Shown here: positions 16,402 through 25,541 of the stretch, one piece after another | Layout: each line of letters opens with the position of its first letter | Position numbering within the stretch: the stretch's first letter is position 1 | Source of the DNA: Rugamonas brunnea | GTDB lineage: Bacteria > Pseudomonadota > Gammaproteobacteria > Burkholderiales > Burkholderiaceae_D | Length of the DNA: 64,000 nucleotides | Reading direction: 5' to 3' | NCBI RefSeq assembly: GCF_014042345.1 | Contig: NZ_JACEZT010000001.1 | Location: forward strand, 248,001-312,000 | The notes under the pieces: model-generated | Database searches by the model: none | What the model was told of the DNA's origin: nothing | The model's input: only the letters and a program-made list of their open reading frames with translations | Made by a program: the position numbers and the translations under genes

Positions 16402-17811
16402 TCAGAGAAATTTGGCCAGGCGCGAGAGAATAACGTCTCGGCCAAAAATTTGCAAGACCGAATCGATGGCCGGCGTCTGCAATTGACCCGTCACGATCAG
16501 GCGCAGCGGCATCGCCATCTGCGGCATCTTCAAACCGTTCGCTGCCAGCACTTCCTTCATCATGGCCGACAGGGCTTCCTTGGTCCACTCCACCGTCTTG
16601 CAACGCTCAGCGAACTGCGCCAGCGCCGGCTTCACGGCGTCCGTCAGATGCTGGGCCAGCAGCGCCGCATCGGGCTTGGGCTCGCGGTAGAACAGCATGG
16701 CCGCGTCGGCCAGCTCGTTGATGGTGTTGACGCGTTCCTTCATCAGGCCCAGCACGACCGGCAGCGCGGGCGCGCCGTCGAAGTTAGCGCCGTCATCGAC
16801 CATATGCGGCATGGCCAGGTCGGCCAGGCGCTGGTTGTCGGCCTGCTTGATGTAGTGATTGTTCAGCCAGGCCAGCTTTTCATTGTTGAACTGGGCGGCC
16901 GAACGGGTCAGGTGGTCGAGGTTGAACCACTCGCAGAACTGATCCATCGAGAACACTTCATCGTCGCCGTGGCTCCAGCCCAGGCGGGCCAGGTAGTTCA
17001 GCATCGCTTCGGGCAGATAGCCTTGCGCCGGGTAGTCCATCACGCTGACGGCGCCGTGGCGCTTGGACAGCTTCTCGCCGTCCGCGCCCAGGATCATCGG
17101 CAAGTGGCCATACTGCGGCAGCGGCGCGCCGATCGCGCGCAGGATGTTGATCTGGCGCGGCGTGTTGTTCACGTGGTCATCGCCACGCAGCACGTGGGTG
17201 ATGCCCATATCCCAATCGTCCACCGCGACGCAGAAGTTATAGGTCGGCGTGCCGTCGGGGCGCGCGATCACCAGGTCGTCCATCTCTTTATTGGAGATGG
17301 TGATGGTGCCCTTGACCACGTCATCCCACGTCACATCGCCATCGAGCGGATTCTTGAAACGCACCACGGGCTTGCGGTCGGCAGGAATGGCCGGCAGCGT
17401 CTTGCCCGACTCCGGGCGCCAGGTGCCGTCGTAACGGGGCTTTTCGCCGGCCGCGCGCATGCGCTCGCGCATGGCTTCCACTTCTTCCGGCGACGAATAG
17501 CACAGGTAGGCCGTGCCCTCTTTCAGCATCTGCGCCACCACTTCGCGGTAGCGGTCCATGCGCTGCATCTGGTAGAACGGACCTTCATCGTGGTTCAGGC
17601 CCAGCCACTGCATGCCGTCGATGATGGCCTGCACGGCCGCTGGCGTGGAGCGTTCCAGGTCGGTGTCCTCAATGCGCAGCACGAAGGTGCCGCCGAAGTG
17701 GCGGGCGAAGGCCCAGGAATACAGCGCCGTGCGGGCGCCACCCAGGTGGAGGTAGCCGGTGGGGCTGGGAGCGAAACGGGTGCGGACTGGCTTGGCGGGT
17801 GCGGTGGTCAT
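16402..17811 (-). CDS. gltX: glutamate--tRNA ligase
   Basis: A 469-residue class I aminoacyl-tRNA synthetase that charges tRNA-Glu. The N-terminus has the HIGH-type motif ([16 protein letters not shown]) and the KMSKS-type motif reads KLSKRHGA. The C-terminal helical anticodon-binding half is complete. Length is normal for bacterial GluRS. Its tRNA substrate genes (five copies) lie immediately downstream on the same strand, a close linkage of synthetase and substrate, although the array has its own promoter. Confidence 0.97.
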   Translation of the reverse strand: MTTAPAKPVRTRFAPSPTGYLHLGGARTALYSWAFARHFGGTFVLRIEDTDLERSTPAAVQAIIDGMQWLGLNHDEGPFYQMQRMDRYREVVAQMLKEGTAYLCYSSPEEVEAMRERMRAAGEKPRYDGTWRPESGKTLPAIPADRKPVVRFKNPLDGDVTWDDVVKGTITISNKEMDDLVIARPDGTPTYNFCVAVDDWDMGITHVLRGDDHVNNTPRQINILRAIGAPLPQYGHLPMILGADGEKLSKRHGAVSVMDYPAQGYLPEAMLNYLARLGWSHGDDEVFSMDQFCEWFNLDHLTRSAAQFNNEKLAWLNNHYIKQADNQRLADLAMPHMVDDGANFDGAPALPVVLGLMKERVNTINELADAAMLFYREPKPDAALLAQHLTDAVKPALAQFAERCKTVEWTKEALSAMMKEVLAANGLKMPQMAMPLRLIVTGQLQTPAIDSVLQIFGRDVILSRLAKFL

Positions 17812-17854
17812 CGAAGTATGAAAGCTTGAATGTAAAAGAAGCTATTTTACCGCG

Positions 17855-18500
17855 TTGCCGGGCGATCGCGAACAGGAGGCGGCCACACCTGCCCTGCCCC
17901 CCACCCTGCAAATCCGTCCTGGTATTCGCGTTGGAACGAAGATAACAACGTTCGACCATACCCGGAACGAGCACGATACGGGCGGCTGTCCATCGAGCGG
18001 CGCCAAGTGCCAGTCCGGGAGCTATGTCGTCCCCGGGGATGAACTCATTATCAGCAAGCAGCATGGCGACTGGAGTTGCGCTTGGTACGCCGGCAAGACA
18101 CGCGAAACAGTCGGCTGGGTGCTCAATCGCCAACTGCAATTCGTCGAACTTGGCGAACAGCCGGAATGGAGGGGAAAATGGAAACAGTATACCTACCCCG
18201 GCTACATCCGCATCGCGCGCAAGGCGGAAACTACTACGTGCCTGGCAATACAAAATGGGTCGGCGCCCAATTGGCCGATGGCTCGCGCGTCGAACACTTT
18301 GGCGACTTGTAAGGCCGACTCCGGGTTGAAAAGATCACGCCTACCTGGGTTCGATGGAGACCGGAAGCAATGCAAATTACGATTGCGCGGCGGAGTTTGT
18401 CCGAGTGGGGAGATTCTTAATCGTTCACGACAATGCGCAATGCGGCGGGGTGAACGTGCGCTTCGATGGCGTCTACACGATGGCGCCACCACGACGCTGA
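17855..18500 (+). pseudogene. frameshifted remnant of an exported hypothetical protein
   Basis: Three pieces in different frames look like one broken gene. Piece one (17855-18190) encodes a globular segment with GSYVVPGDELIISKQ and WYAGKTRETVGWVLN, which resembles a bacterial SH3-like domain. Piece two (about 18214-18312) contains NYYVPGNTKWVGAQLADG and ends in a stop. Piece three (about 18330-18500) contains NYDCAAEFVRVG and GGVNVRFDGVYT. At least two frameshifts and one stop separate them. The N-terminus lacks a start with a signal peptide, so it was probably also truncated. It marks the edge of the accessory region. Confidence 0.65.
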
Positions 18501-18679
18501 ATGATGTGCCAGGTCAGACTTGGCCTAGCAGATCATGTCCGATTTGCGAATGTCAGCATCCGCAGGCTATATCTGGCGTGCAGTGACAAATCGTGCACTT
18601 TGCATTCAAGCAAGATGCTATCCTGACCGTCATCGGCTGGATTCGGCCAATAGCCGTCGGTCGAGATTTTGAGGAATTA

Positions 18680-18958
18680 TTGCAATTGCATAAATTTATT
18701 CTTGCGTTAAGCTTCTCGTTGGTCATTGCGTTTAGCACCGCAGCTCCTATCGTGTCAGGGAATTTCGATGGCCTGCTAGTCGGCGTAGATCAACAAGGGA
18801 CTTTAACTAAGTACTTAACTAAGTACTTTGAAAGCTCTACCGGAAATGGACAATTCAGTTGCATATTTTTTATGAGCGGAAAATTAGACAATCTTAAAGT
18901 CCGCGTAGATAGTTGGTTTCCTGCTGATCGTGACCCGCATGAAGTTGTTCGTATGTGA
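18680..18958 (+). CDS. small exported hypothetical protein, probably C-terminally truncated
   Basis: About 92 residues with a good signal peptide (HKFILALSFSLVIAFSTA) and then a short soluble part. The start is inferred as TTG at 18680 (or 18686), because GAGG at 18671-18674 is well placed and upstream residues do not resemble a leader. The frame ends exactly where a 13-bp repeat flanking an IS21 remnant begins, so the original protein was probably longer. Base composition is lower in GC than the core genes. Function unknown. Confidence 0.4.
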   Translation: MQLHKFILALSFSLVIAFSTAAPIVSGNFDGLLVGVDQQGTLTKYLTKYFESSTGNGQFSCIFFMSGKLDNLKVRVDSWFPADRDPHEVVRM

Positions 18959-19348
18959 GCAGGATTGACCCGGTCGATTTGACCCTCCCTCCATGTCTTG
19001 GCCAACGCTGCGACCCTGTCGTAAGACCCCTCAAACCCCAATTTTTTTAGGTCCTCATGGATCTGCTTTAGCATGCGTCGCTGCTTGCGCGATCGTGCCG
19101 CTTCAGTCCTGAGCATTGCCGAAAGTTGGAAAGCGTATTGGTCGATGGCGCGTTTGGAGCGCCGCTCAGCGTACGCTGGCTCTATGGTTTCCGAGCGCAG
19201 CTAGCGCCGAACGGTGTTTCGCGAGATGCCTAAACGCCTGGCGATCTCTCGTAATGGGACCTGGTCTCGAATATGCCAGCGTCGAATAATGCCTAGTAAT
19301 GCCACGTCGATCACTCCAAATCCCCGCTCAATATCGTGAGCAGGATTG
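18955..19348 (-). mobile_element. IS21-family remnant between 13-bp direct repeats
   Basis: A fragment of an IS21-type element holding the 5' part of istA. GTGAGCAGGATTG occurs in direct orientation at 18955-18967 and again at 19336-19348, bracketing the fragment. No istB is present. GACCCACGTATAAGACAC, just outside on the minus strand, resembles IS21-family end sequences, so the original left end may extend to about 19385. Confidence 0.6.
18956..19314 (-). pseudogene. istA transposase 5' fragment
   Basis: On the minus strand, starting at GTG 19314, the frame reads a helix-turn-helix (PLREIARRLGISRNTVRR), then an in-frame TAG, then LKKLGFEGSYDRVAALAKTW, the region typical of IS21 IstA that follows the DNA-binding domain. 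The DDE catalytic domain is absent. Both the internal stop and the truncation make it non-functional. Confidence 0.75.
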
Positions 19349-19685
19349 TGTCTTATACGTGGGTCAGATTCGTTTGCAAATTACGCGGTAAAGAGGGTTA
19401 GATTTCGCTGAAAATCAACAGACAAGGCAGTTGTTGGAATGAAGATCAATGCCACAAAATAACATGATGTCCTCCTCGATAAAGTTCGAATTCGTACCGT
19501 GACTTTATTCCTCGGCTCGGCCGAAGGGAGAACGGCTAGATGATTATCAATTTTCAATGCAATTTAACAGCTTCTACATGACCTAGTTCAATCTTACAAG
19601 CCATGCAGTCTTTTCATAGCTTCTCAACCATTTGGAACGAATCAAATCTGCTTATACCCATTGGTATATTCCGCACCACACCTCT
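19349..19685. other. 337 bp without a recognisable gene
   Basis: AT-rich spacer between the IS21 remnant and the hydrolase gene. I see no coding frame with a plausible start, no tRNA and no clear terminator. The part up to about 19385 may still belong to the IS end. Confidence 0.5.
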
Positions 19686-21218
19686 TCACCTTTTTATCAG
19701 ATAGGTGTAGAAGGCAGGGTCGCCATCCGAAAGCATCTCGAAGTTTCTGTATTGGCTTGCTTTCCCGGCTTCCAGATTAAATGCGCCATCTAGGAGCTTT
19801 GCACTGATAGTGACCACGCTACCGTCGCTCTGAACGGGAACTAGCACCTTATCATCGTAACTTTTTAATTGATCGGCATATTTTTGAACTTCAACCAGCC
19901 TGTTGTCTGAAGTCGTGGCTGAAAGCGTCCAGGCTACGCTGATCGGCGCCGCCGCCCCGTCGCCAGGCTGACCAGGTCCACCCGAAGTGGCGATGATCTG
20001 AACGCTCACTTCGGCCAATACCGATCCATATAGCGAGTCGCTCCTATATTGGTTGAAACTGACCTTAGTGCAATCGCTCCCAATACAGCTCAACTTGACG
20101 TTTTCCAAACCCACATCACCTATCTGCGGCGGGTTGTGCATATTGCCTCTGACGACTAGCGTGCAAGACTGTTTCCTCGTTGCGTCAGACGCCGCAAGAT
20201 TGCATACAGCTGGATCGATATTTTGGAAATCCTTCAGTGCATGCGCAGGTTCAGATGGCACCCAGCGTGGCGCCGATCTGGACAGTGATATTTTTGCGGC
20301 GGTCGGCGGACTCCATTCCAAGGCGCCGGCATCACTCTGGAAATAATCGTGATAAAAATCGGAGAGTAAGAGATAGGCTGGGTGGGTGTCAGAATTCGGC
20401 TTGACAGTGGAAAAGTGATCAGTGTTAGCCAGCATTCTCGGATTTGGAAAATAGCGTGCAGCGGATTGAACCTCAACCACCTTCGTGAAACACCAAAAGC
20501 AGTCGATGACGAAATGGTTTTCGACCGCCTCAATCCCGGTGATATTCAAGGTTTTATTATCAACTATCTCTTTGAACGTGGTATCCAGTGAGGTCAGAAA
20601 TTGGCTGTTGTCCTCAAGCTCTTGCGCAAGCTGATTGCCCCCAAATTTCGCGATCGGGCTCAGCCGGTCTGCCCAACGCGACCCCAGCGAGGGCGATGCT
20701 ATCAAGAGCAGGCCTATCTTCTTGCCTTTGAACTGCTCCACATTTTGCGCTAGCAAGCGCCTCACCATTACCCCACCGGTGCTGTGGCAGATGAAGATGA
20801 TATTCTTATGATCCAGCACAGCTCGCCCATTCTTGACACTGGGTCGTTTTAATGCAGCAAGCAAATCCTTCACAGCAAAGTCGGTGGCGTAGTCTTTCGA
20901 ATTGACGTCCGTATAAAATCCGCCCAGAAAGACACTGGCATTCTTAAAGCGCTCGTCGTGCAGCAACATTTCCGGCCAAAATTTGTCTTTACTTTGATCC
21001 TGAGGATCCTCATACAGAAAAGTATTACTGTTTCCAAAAATCCCATGCACAAAAACCAGCACGGTATTGGTGTTCCGGTAGTTTCCATACCAAGAATAAA
21101 TGTCGGTGGGTTTGCCCCTGGTTTGCGAACATGCAGGGTTGCAGAGCAAAAGATAAGCGGCCAAGACCATAAACCACTTGCATTTTTCCGAAAATATTGA
21201 AAACACATGGTCATTCAT
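19686..21218 (-). CDS. exported alpha/beta hydrolase (lipase/PGAP1-like)
   Basis: A 510-residue protein with an N-terminal signal peptide ending near CSQ. The hydrolase core shows VFVHGIFG (oxyanion strand, H58-G59), the nucleophile elbow CHSTGG with S146, and NTDHFSTVKP as the likely catalytic His region, as in DUF676/PGAP1-type lipases. The last roughly 180 residues are a separate beta-rich domain. It is the last gene of a four-gene minus-strand unit of exported proteins, 106 bp after the preceding one. Codon use is less GC-rich than the core genome. A secreted lipase or esterase is the simplest reading. Confidence 0.7.
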   Translation of the reverse strand: MNDHVFSIFSEKCKWFMVLAAYLLLCNPACSQTRGKPTDIYSWYGNYRNTNTVLVFVHGIFGNSNTFLYEDPQDQSKDKFWPEMLLHDERFKNASVFLGGFYTDVNSKDYATDFAVKDLLAALKRPSVKNGRAVLDHKNIIFICHSTGGVMVRRLLAQNVEQFKGKKIGLLLIASPSLGSRWADRLSPIAKFGGNQLAQELEDNSQFLTSLDTTFKEIVDNKTLNITGIEAVENHFVIDCFWCFTKVVEVQSAARYFPNPRMLANTDHFSTVKPNSDTHPAYLLLSDFYHDYFQSDAGALEWSPPTAAKISLSRSAPRWVPSEPAHALKDFQNIDPAVCNLAASDATRKQSCTLVVRGNMHNPPQIGDVGLENVKLSCIGSDCTKVSFNQYRSDSLYGSVLAEVSVQIIATSGGPGQPGDGAAAPISVAWTLSATTSDNRLVEVQKYADQLKSYDDKVLVPVQSDGSVVTISAKLLDGAFNLEAGKASQYRNFEMLSDGDPAFYTYLIKR

Positions 21219-21324
21219 GGCGACCCCCTAGTTGATTTTCGCAACCCCAAAGGTGGGCAAACTATCTTGGAGACATTGTTTACCGGATCATTCCGATTGC
21301 ATTCATGGTTCTATTGCGTTTCTG

Positions 21325-21948
21325 TCAGCCGTTCAAGGGCGCTGGTGGCGTATTCATATCTTGCGCTTCTGTCGCTGTAGCACGATCCTGTCGTGCTGCG
21401 CTACGAGCACGTTGCTGTATGCGTTGCATGGCCAGCTTCATTAACGCCGGCCGTCCTTCAATCAACAGACCAGGCGAGCGACCGCGCGCATCAGTTCGCG
21501 TCGGGATATAGGCCGGTCTTCTGCCATGCAGCCAGACCACGGTCAGGAATAAACTCGGAAACGACAAAAAGCGAATTTCACTAAACGCATGCGGCCGTGC
21601 TTGCATGAGGCCATAAGCGTGCTCGAGCGCTGTACTTAAGGCCAGGGCAGGCTCACCTCCCCGCACGCTTAGGGAGGCGGGAAGTGGTGCACGTGGAAAA
21701 TACCACTCAATAACCGCGACTGGAGCGGCCTCGGAACGGACCAACCCACGCCATCCAACCTGGGACGCCTCGATCCTGTGCCGGCCTGTCCGGCGGACTA
21801 CACTGCCTATGTAGAGCGGCATTGGTCCTATCAAAGTCAAGTCGACCACGCTCAGGGCAGCTGCTTCCGCCGGCGGTAACTGCCGCCGCAGAACGTCTGT
21901 CAGCCCGTCCAGTGGCTGGCGGAATTTTACGCTGCGCTGGGCTGGCAT
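21325..21948 (-). CDS. hypothetical protein of the hydrolase operon
   Basis: A 207-residue protein with no signal peptide that I do not recognise. The middle has alternating hydrophobic strands (ALSVVDLTLIGPMPLYIGSVV, AVIEWYF) and one longer hydrophobic stretch (FPSLFLTVVWL). The C-terminal 40 residues are Arg/Ala-rich and probably disordered. Its start lies 1 bp after the stop of the papain-like protease gene, so the two are almost certainly translated together. It could be a chaperone, adaptor or immunity-type partner of the protease, but nothing in the sequence proves that. Confidence 0.55.
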   Translation of the reverse strand: MPAQRSVKFRQPLDGLTDVLRRQLPPAEAAALSVVDLTLIGPMPLYIGSVVRRTGRHRIEASQVGWRGLVRSEAAPVAVIEWYFPRAPLPASLSVRGGEPALALSTALEHAYGLMQARPHAFSEIRFLSFPSLFLTVVWLHGRRPAYIPTRTDARGRSPGLLIEGRPALMKLAMQRIQQRARSAARQDRATATEAQDMNTPPAPLNG

Positions 21949-21949
21949 A

Positions 21950-22495
21950 TCATTTCTGCGTAGTGTAGGTGTGAGTCCACGTTCCTGCCCCCTGATACTG
22001 TCCGGCTAAATCCGACCGTCCATGGGTGGACGGACCGTAAATCGGATCATCTAGTGCAAGCGACACCGTACCATCCTGCTCTTTTCTGATGCCCACGATG
22101 GCGATGAAGTGCCCAGACATATCAGCCCATTGGATCCGTATCCCTATCGGCTGGCCGCCGGACAAACAGGCGATGATCGTCGCATCGTCGATTTGGCCTT
22201 CGATGCGTTGCTGCAGATGCTGGACACGGCTTAACGCTAAATTGAGGAACCAAGGCTTATCGCACTCTGCTATTGAGCCATCCGCACAGCAGGTGGCGTT
22301 GCCCAGTTCCGCGCACGCCAGGCTACACTGGGTCCAGGCGCTAGTGGCCTGATAGTAGGACGCAATACTGGTAGTGACTGCCGCCCAGCACCATTGATCC
22401 TGCTCCTGGTGCTGAATAATCATGGGCAGACTGACCGCATGGGCTGGCGCCGCCGGTGGGATTGCTCCTGCAGGGATGGGAGTTTGCTTTAGCAT
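21950..22495 (-). CDS. papain-like cysteine protease (C39/AvrRpt2-like)
   Basis: A 181-residue protein whose core matches papain-like cysteine proteases. QEQDQWCWAAV holds the likely nucleophile C36 preceded by the oxyanion Gln, SGHFIAIVG holds H129, and LDDPIYG holds the Asp (149 or 150). Five or six further Cys residues lie between, several probably in disulfides, which fits an extracytoplasmic protein. The start at 22495 is chosen because the longer frame would overlap the upstream gene; the start is 2 bp after that gene's stop. There is no clear signal peptide, so its route of export is open. Confidence 0.65.
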   Translation of the reverse strand: MLKQTPIPAGAIPPAAPAHAVSLPMIIQHQEQDQWCWAAVTTSIASYYQATSAWTQCSLACAELGNATCCADGSIAECDKPWFLNLALSRVQHLQQRIEGQIDDATIIACLSGGQPIGIRIQWADMSGHFIAIVGIRKEQDGTVSLALDDPIYGPSTHGRSDLAGQYQGAGTWTHTYTTQK

Positions 22496-22499
22496 CAGT

Positions 22500-23771
22500 T
22501 CATTCCGTCTTGGGACTGGCGCCAGACCAGAAGGCATCGGCTGCCTTGTCTCCATCCAGGTCGACTTGGACCGGCTTGGTAATTTGGCGGACGGTCTTGG
22601 CCAGCACCAATGTGCCGTTTCTGGATTGAATCCGGTACCATAGAAACGCTACACCGGAAAGACGCAGATGCTGCCCCGTAAACAGGTTCTCCCGGATGAT
22701 CGTCATTCCCTCCAGCCGCAATGTGAAATCCAGCACATCTGCATTTTGTACACGTTTGTCGTAAGCCAGGAAGCGCGCCGCGCTATATAGGGGACTCTTA
22801 TCGCTCACATCTGAGATTTTCAGAGACTCAATAAATGCGTCCGTGCCTTTGAGACTGGCTGCCGCATCTGCGCGCATCACCGTGAGTTTTTTCACCTGGG
22901 GATCAGTCGAGGCATCCTTTTTTTGCTTCTTGAGATTCGAGCTCAGTTGATCGATCCGTTTATCTGTCTCGTCTATCGCATCTGACAGGCTTTCGCGTGC
23001 CTGCTTGAGCGACGCGGCCTGGCCGACGAGGCTAGCGAACATCTGTTCGTCGAGCTCGCCCAAGTAGCCGATTCCTGTGCCGACGATCTTCGTTGGGCAA
23101 CGCTCTGCCAAGGCAGTCACAAAGAACTCGCGTGTACCGTCTCCGAACGAGGTGCTGGTATACGTCACGTTGGTTTTAAACAGTGACGTAATATCCGCAA
23201 CTGCCTTGATCGTTCCTGCTATTAAAGGCAGTGCCAACGGTCCGGCACCGCCGCCGTCGCCGCCCGCATCAGGTACCGCGGTGACCGCCACCGGATTCAA
23301 TGCGTTCTTCAGTTTATTGGTTTGATTGCTGGCATCGGCCTTCACACCGTTCATGCCCGCGACGACGATGCGCGCCGCCACCACCCCCTGTGTAATCGTC
23401 GCGTCGTAGACCGCAATTTGCTTGGGAATCGCCGTGCAGACGGATGTTGCCAGTGCAGCCCCAAGATCGAACGCCTTGACCAAGCCGGCAGCACCGAATT
23501 TTTCCGTGTTGACAGTGCCAGCCAGGGGCTTGGCGTCCGCCGGTGGAATCTTTGCCAGCATTTCGGCTTTTTCTGCTTCGGCAATGGCCTTTCTGGCTTC
23601 AGCCTCCTTTTGCTGAACCGCCAGGTCCTTTGTCGATTCATATATCTGCAGATCAATGGCATTCTTTGCGGCATTCACCTGATCCGAAGTGACTTGGGCC
23701 AGCGCGCCATTGAAACAGAGCAGAGCTAGCGAGATCCCAGCTGCAAGACGCTTCGTCGTTGGTACGCACAT
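22500..23771 (-). CDS. exported coiled-coil hypothetical protein
   Basis: A 423-residue protein with a signal peptide (basic TTKR, hydrophobic core, cleavage near ALA/QV). It is followed by charged helix rich in Lys/Glu/Ala (residues about 30-75) and a second heptad-like region with DETDKRIDQLSSNLKKQKKD. Between them is a glycine-rich linker (GGDGGGAGP). GGAGGAAT before ATG 23771 supports this start over a 44-residue longer frame. It is the first gene of the four-gene exported-protein unit. I do not recognise the family; an extended scaffold or surface protein is possible. Confidence 0.6.
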   Translation of the reverse strand: MCVPTTKRLAAGISLALLCFNGALAQVTSDQVNAAKNAIDLQIYESTKDLAVQQKEAEARKAIAEAEKAEMLAKIPPADAKPLAGTVNTEKFGAAGLVKAFDLGAALATSVCTAIPKQIAVYDATITQGVVAARIVVAGMNGVKADASNQTNKLKNALNPVAVTAVPDAGGDGGGAGPLALPLIAGTIKAVADITSLFKTNVTYTSTSFGDGTREFFVTALAERCPTKIVGTGIGYLGELDEQMFASLVGQAASLKQARESLSDAIDETDKRIDQLSSNLKKQKKDASTDPQVKKLTVMRADAAASLKGTDAFIESLKISDVSDKSPLYSAARFLAYDKRVQNADVLDFTLRLEGMTIIRENLFTGQHLRLSGVAFLWYRIQSRNGTLVLAKTVRQITKPVQVDLDGDKAADAFWSGASPKTE

Positions 23772-24374
23772 GATTCCTCCAGCGATTGCTAATCGTTTAG
23801 ATGGCGTGAACGCGCCCGTGCGCCCCACCCCGCACAGGACAAGGATAAGAATTTGGGCAAGCCGTGTAGGCCAAGTCCTACAGAATAGTTGACGAACCAA
23901 CAAAGAACCTCACCAATTGTAACAAGGCTGAAAATACAACAAATGATGATCAAATGTTCGCTGTGTCGAATTCCGAGGTCTATTCTTTGCAGGTCCGGAT
24001 CTGAACAGTCCGCCTTCGGCAACACTGGGAGCAGTGAGGCCAGAAGGCGACGTTCGAGCTAAAGGAAATTGCTCAGTGAATCTACGAAAACTAACTTCCC
24101 CATTTGCGTCTGGTTTGATTGCCTTTGGCGCGTTCGCTGCGACTGCGGCGGTTGCTTCTAGCGTGCCCGTGGGATGCGTAACGGGCATCTTGGTTTCGCT
24201 GGCGTTGGGATATCGAAATAGGTCTGGAATATCGCCGTTTTTAGGCGAGACAATCTGCTGCCTCGTTGTGTGGGCAGCGCCGCGGATGGTGCTGGGTGGT
24301 CAGGCTGCATAGATCTTAAATTTCTAATCTAAGGCACCACAGGGAAAGATAGCGTCTTTGCCACAAAGTTAGTA
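23772..24374. other. about 600 bp without a confident gene
   Basis: The upstream region of the exported-protein operon. A possible small membrane protein could start at GTG 24076 (AAGGAAA upstream) and run to 24312, with two hydrophobic stretches, but an opposing frame of equal length (23910-24188) overlaps it and neither is convincing. The rest is AT-rich. Confidence 0.35.
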
Positions 24375-24596
24375 TTGAGCACGCTTCGTCATGGTCCTAA
24401 GCAAGTGGACGCTACGGTTTTTGCGGCAATCTCACCTGATAGTATCGAAATTCCAAATACTATTCTATCGAGCTTGGAAGAATATCAGGCTCGAATAGGT
24501 GAAAGCCGGGATTTATCCTTAACTTTGATTCCACTTCTACAGCGCTGGAAATATAAGGTTAGAGAGTTGTTAGAACAAAAGGTCGAGGTAGATTAA
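24375..24596 (+). CDS. possible small protein upstream of the HEPN gene
   Basis: A 73-residue frame with only a TTG start (24375). The C-terminal half is a charged amphipathic helix (SSLEEYQARIGESRDLSLTL, then LLQRWKYKVRELLEQKVEVD). It ends 54 bp before the HEPN-motif gene, on the same strand. It could be a short partner of that gene or the tail of a truncated older gene. Composition is AT-rich like its neighbour. Confidence 0.3.
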   Translation: MSTLRHGPKQVDATVFAAISPDSIEIPNTILSSLEEYQARIGESRDLSLTLIPLLQRWKYKVRELLEQKVEVD

Positions 24597-24650
24597 AATT
24601 CTTTTTAAAATAAAATATGTAATGTCTTCGTACTGAGATTTGGAAAAGGC

Positions 24651-25274
24651 ATGCAAGATTTAATTTCATTTATAAAGACCATCCATGGTCGTTCAATAGA
24701 AATAAGCTCTCATTTGCAGCAGCGATTTTCGCTTGATTCGGCCAAGGAGCCTTTAGGTGGCTTTGCCGCAGTTGGAAATCAATCAATTCTCGAATTTGAA
24801 CTTCTGACTCATTATAAAAACATATGGTCGCGCAACCATGAAGCTGACCAAGAAAAATTAAAAATTTTGCGCCATGAAAATGGGGAGCGAGTAATGGCGG
24901 TTACGAAATCGGCTTTTATTTTATCCATGTCAGCGCTTGAATTTTCTGCCAAGCAAGTTGTTTTAACAAATCCGGCCAAACTTCGCCCAATGAAAGGACG
25001 TGTATATCTTTCAAAAATTATCGAAGAAAGCGTTGCTGCGGGGATAATACTAATGGAAGAAGAGAGACCATGGAAAGGCTTGATTGAACTTAGAAATACG
25101 GCAATTCATAATAACGGAATTGCCGATGTTACTGAGGCGTACGTAATCCCAGGGGCTCACGATATAACCTTTAATTCTGGAGTTATGGTTTCAGAAAGCT
25201 GGAATTATTTTCCTCGACTCCAAATGTGGATGATTGAGGCTTTTGGTCGGTGGTGTGAAGGCTACCTACGATAG
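24651..25274 (+). CDS. HEPN-motif protein, putative RNase
   Basis: A 207-residue, mostly helical protein with no signal peptide. Near residues 148-153 it reads RNTAIH, matching the RNxxxH catalytic motif of HEPN ribonucleases found in toxin-antitoxin, abortive-infection and CRISPR effector proteins. A helix with EFSAKQVV precedes it, as expected for the HEPN bundle. GC content is clearly lower than in the flanking core genes, suggesting acquisition. No MNT-type antitoxin gene is adjacent; a 73-residue frame lies upstream. The family call rests on one motif plus the helical layout. Confidence 0.55.
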   Translation: MQDLISFIKTIHGRSIEISSHLQQRFSLDSAKEPLGGFAAVGNQSILEFELLTHYKNIWSRNHEADQEKLKILRHENGERVMAVTKSAFILSMSALEFSAKQVVLTNPAKLRPMKGRVYLSKIIEESVAAGIILMEEERPWKGLIELRNTAIHNNGIADVTEAYVIPGAHDITFNSGVMVSESWNYFPRLQMWMIEAFGRWCEGYLR

Positions 25275-25506
25275 GTGAATTTTTTTGAGCGGTAAAATTA
25301 GGTTAATTTTGAAGCAGCTCATAAAAATCCGAATCATTAAAATAATTAGTAAGATCCAAGAATAGATGTCGGCTTTTGGATGAGTTTTGTAATAAATGCG
25401 AAGGTCCGAAATGGGGCGGAAGCCGCCGCTCACCAATCACTTCCTACCAAGTCCTGTCCGAACTAGTGCTAATAAGATAGCCCACCTCGCAATGGCCAAC
25501 AGAAAT

Positions 25507-25533
25507 GGCGCGCCAGGCAAACCACGGCGCGCC
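25507..25533 (-). terminator. terminator-like hairpin after the DUF4399 gene
   Basis: Two copies of the self-complementary GGCGCGCC (25507-25514 and 25526-25533) can pair around an 11-nt loop. On the minus strand ATTTCTGTT follows. It lies just past the stop of the DUF4399 gene. Confidence 0.5.
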
Positions 25534-25541
25534 AACGACGA

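Noticed and set aside
17855..18586. Intact 243-residue protein
   Set aside because: Only the first part is protein-like in this frame; the better-looking sequence continues in other frames, so a frameshifted pseudogene fits better.
18593..18958. Longer 121-residue version of the small exported protein
   Set aside because: The upstream residues do not resemble a leader; the signal peptide and GAGG point to a TTG start at 18680.
23910..24312. Two overlapping opposite frames of about 92 residues
   Set aside because: Neither has convincing coding character; the plus-strand one has some membrane-like stretches but no supporting evidence.
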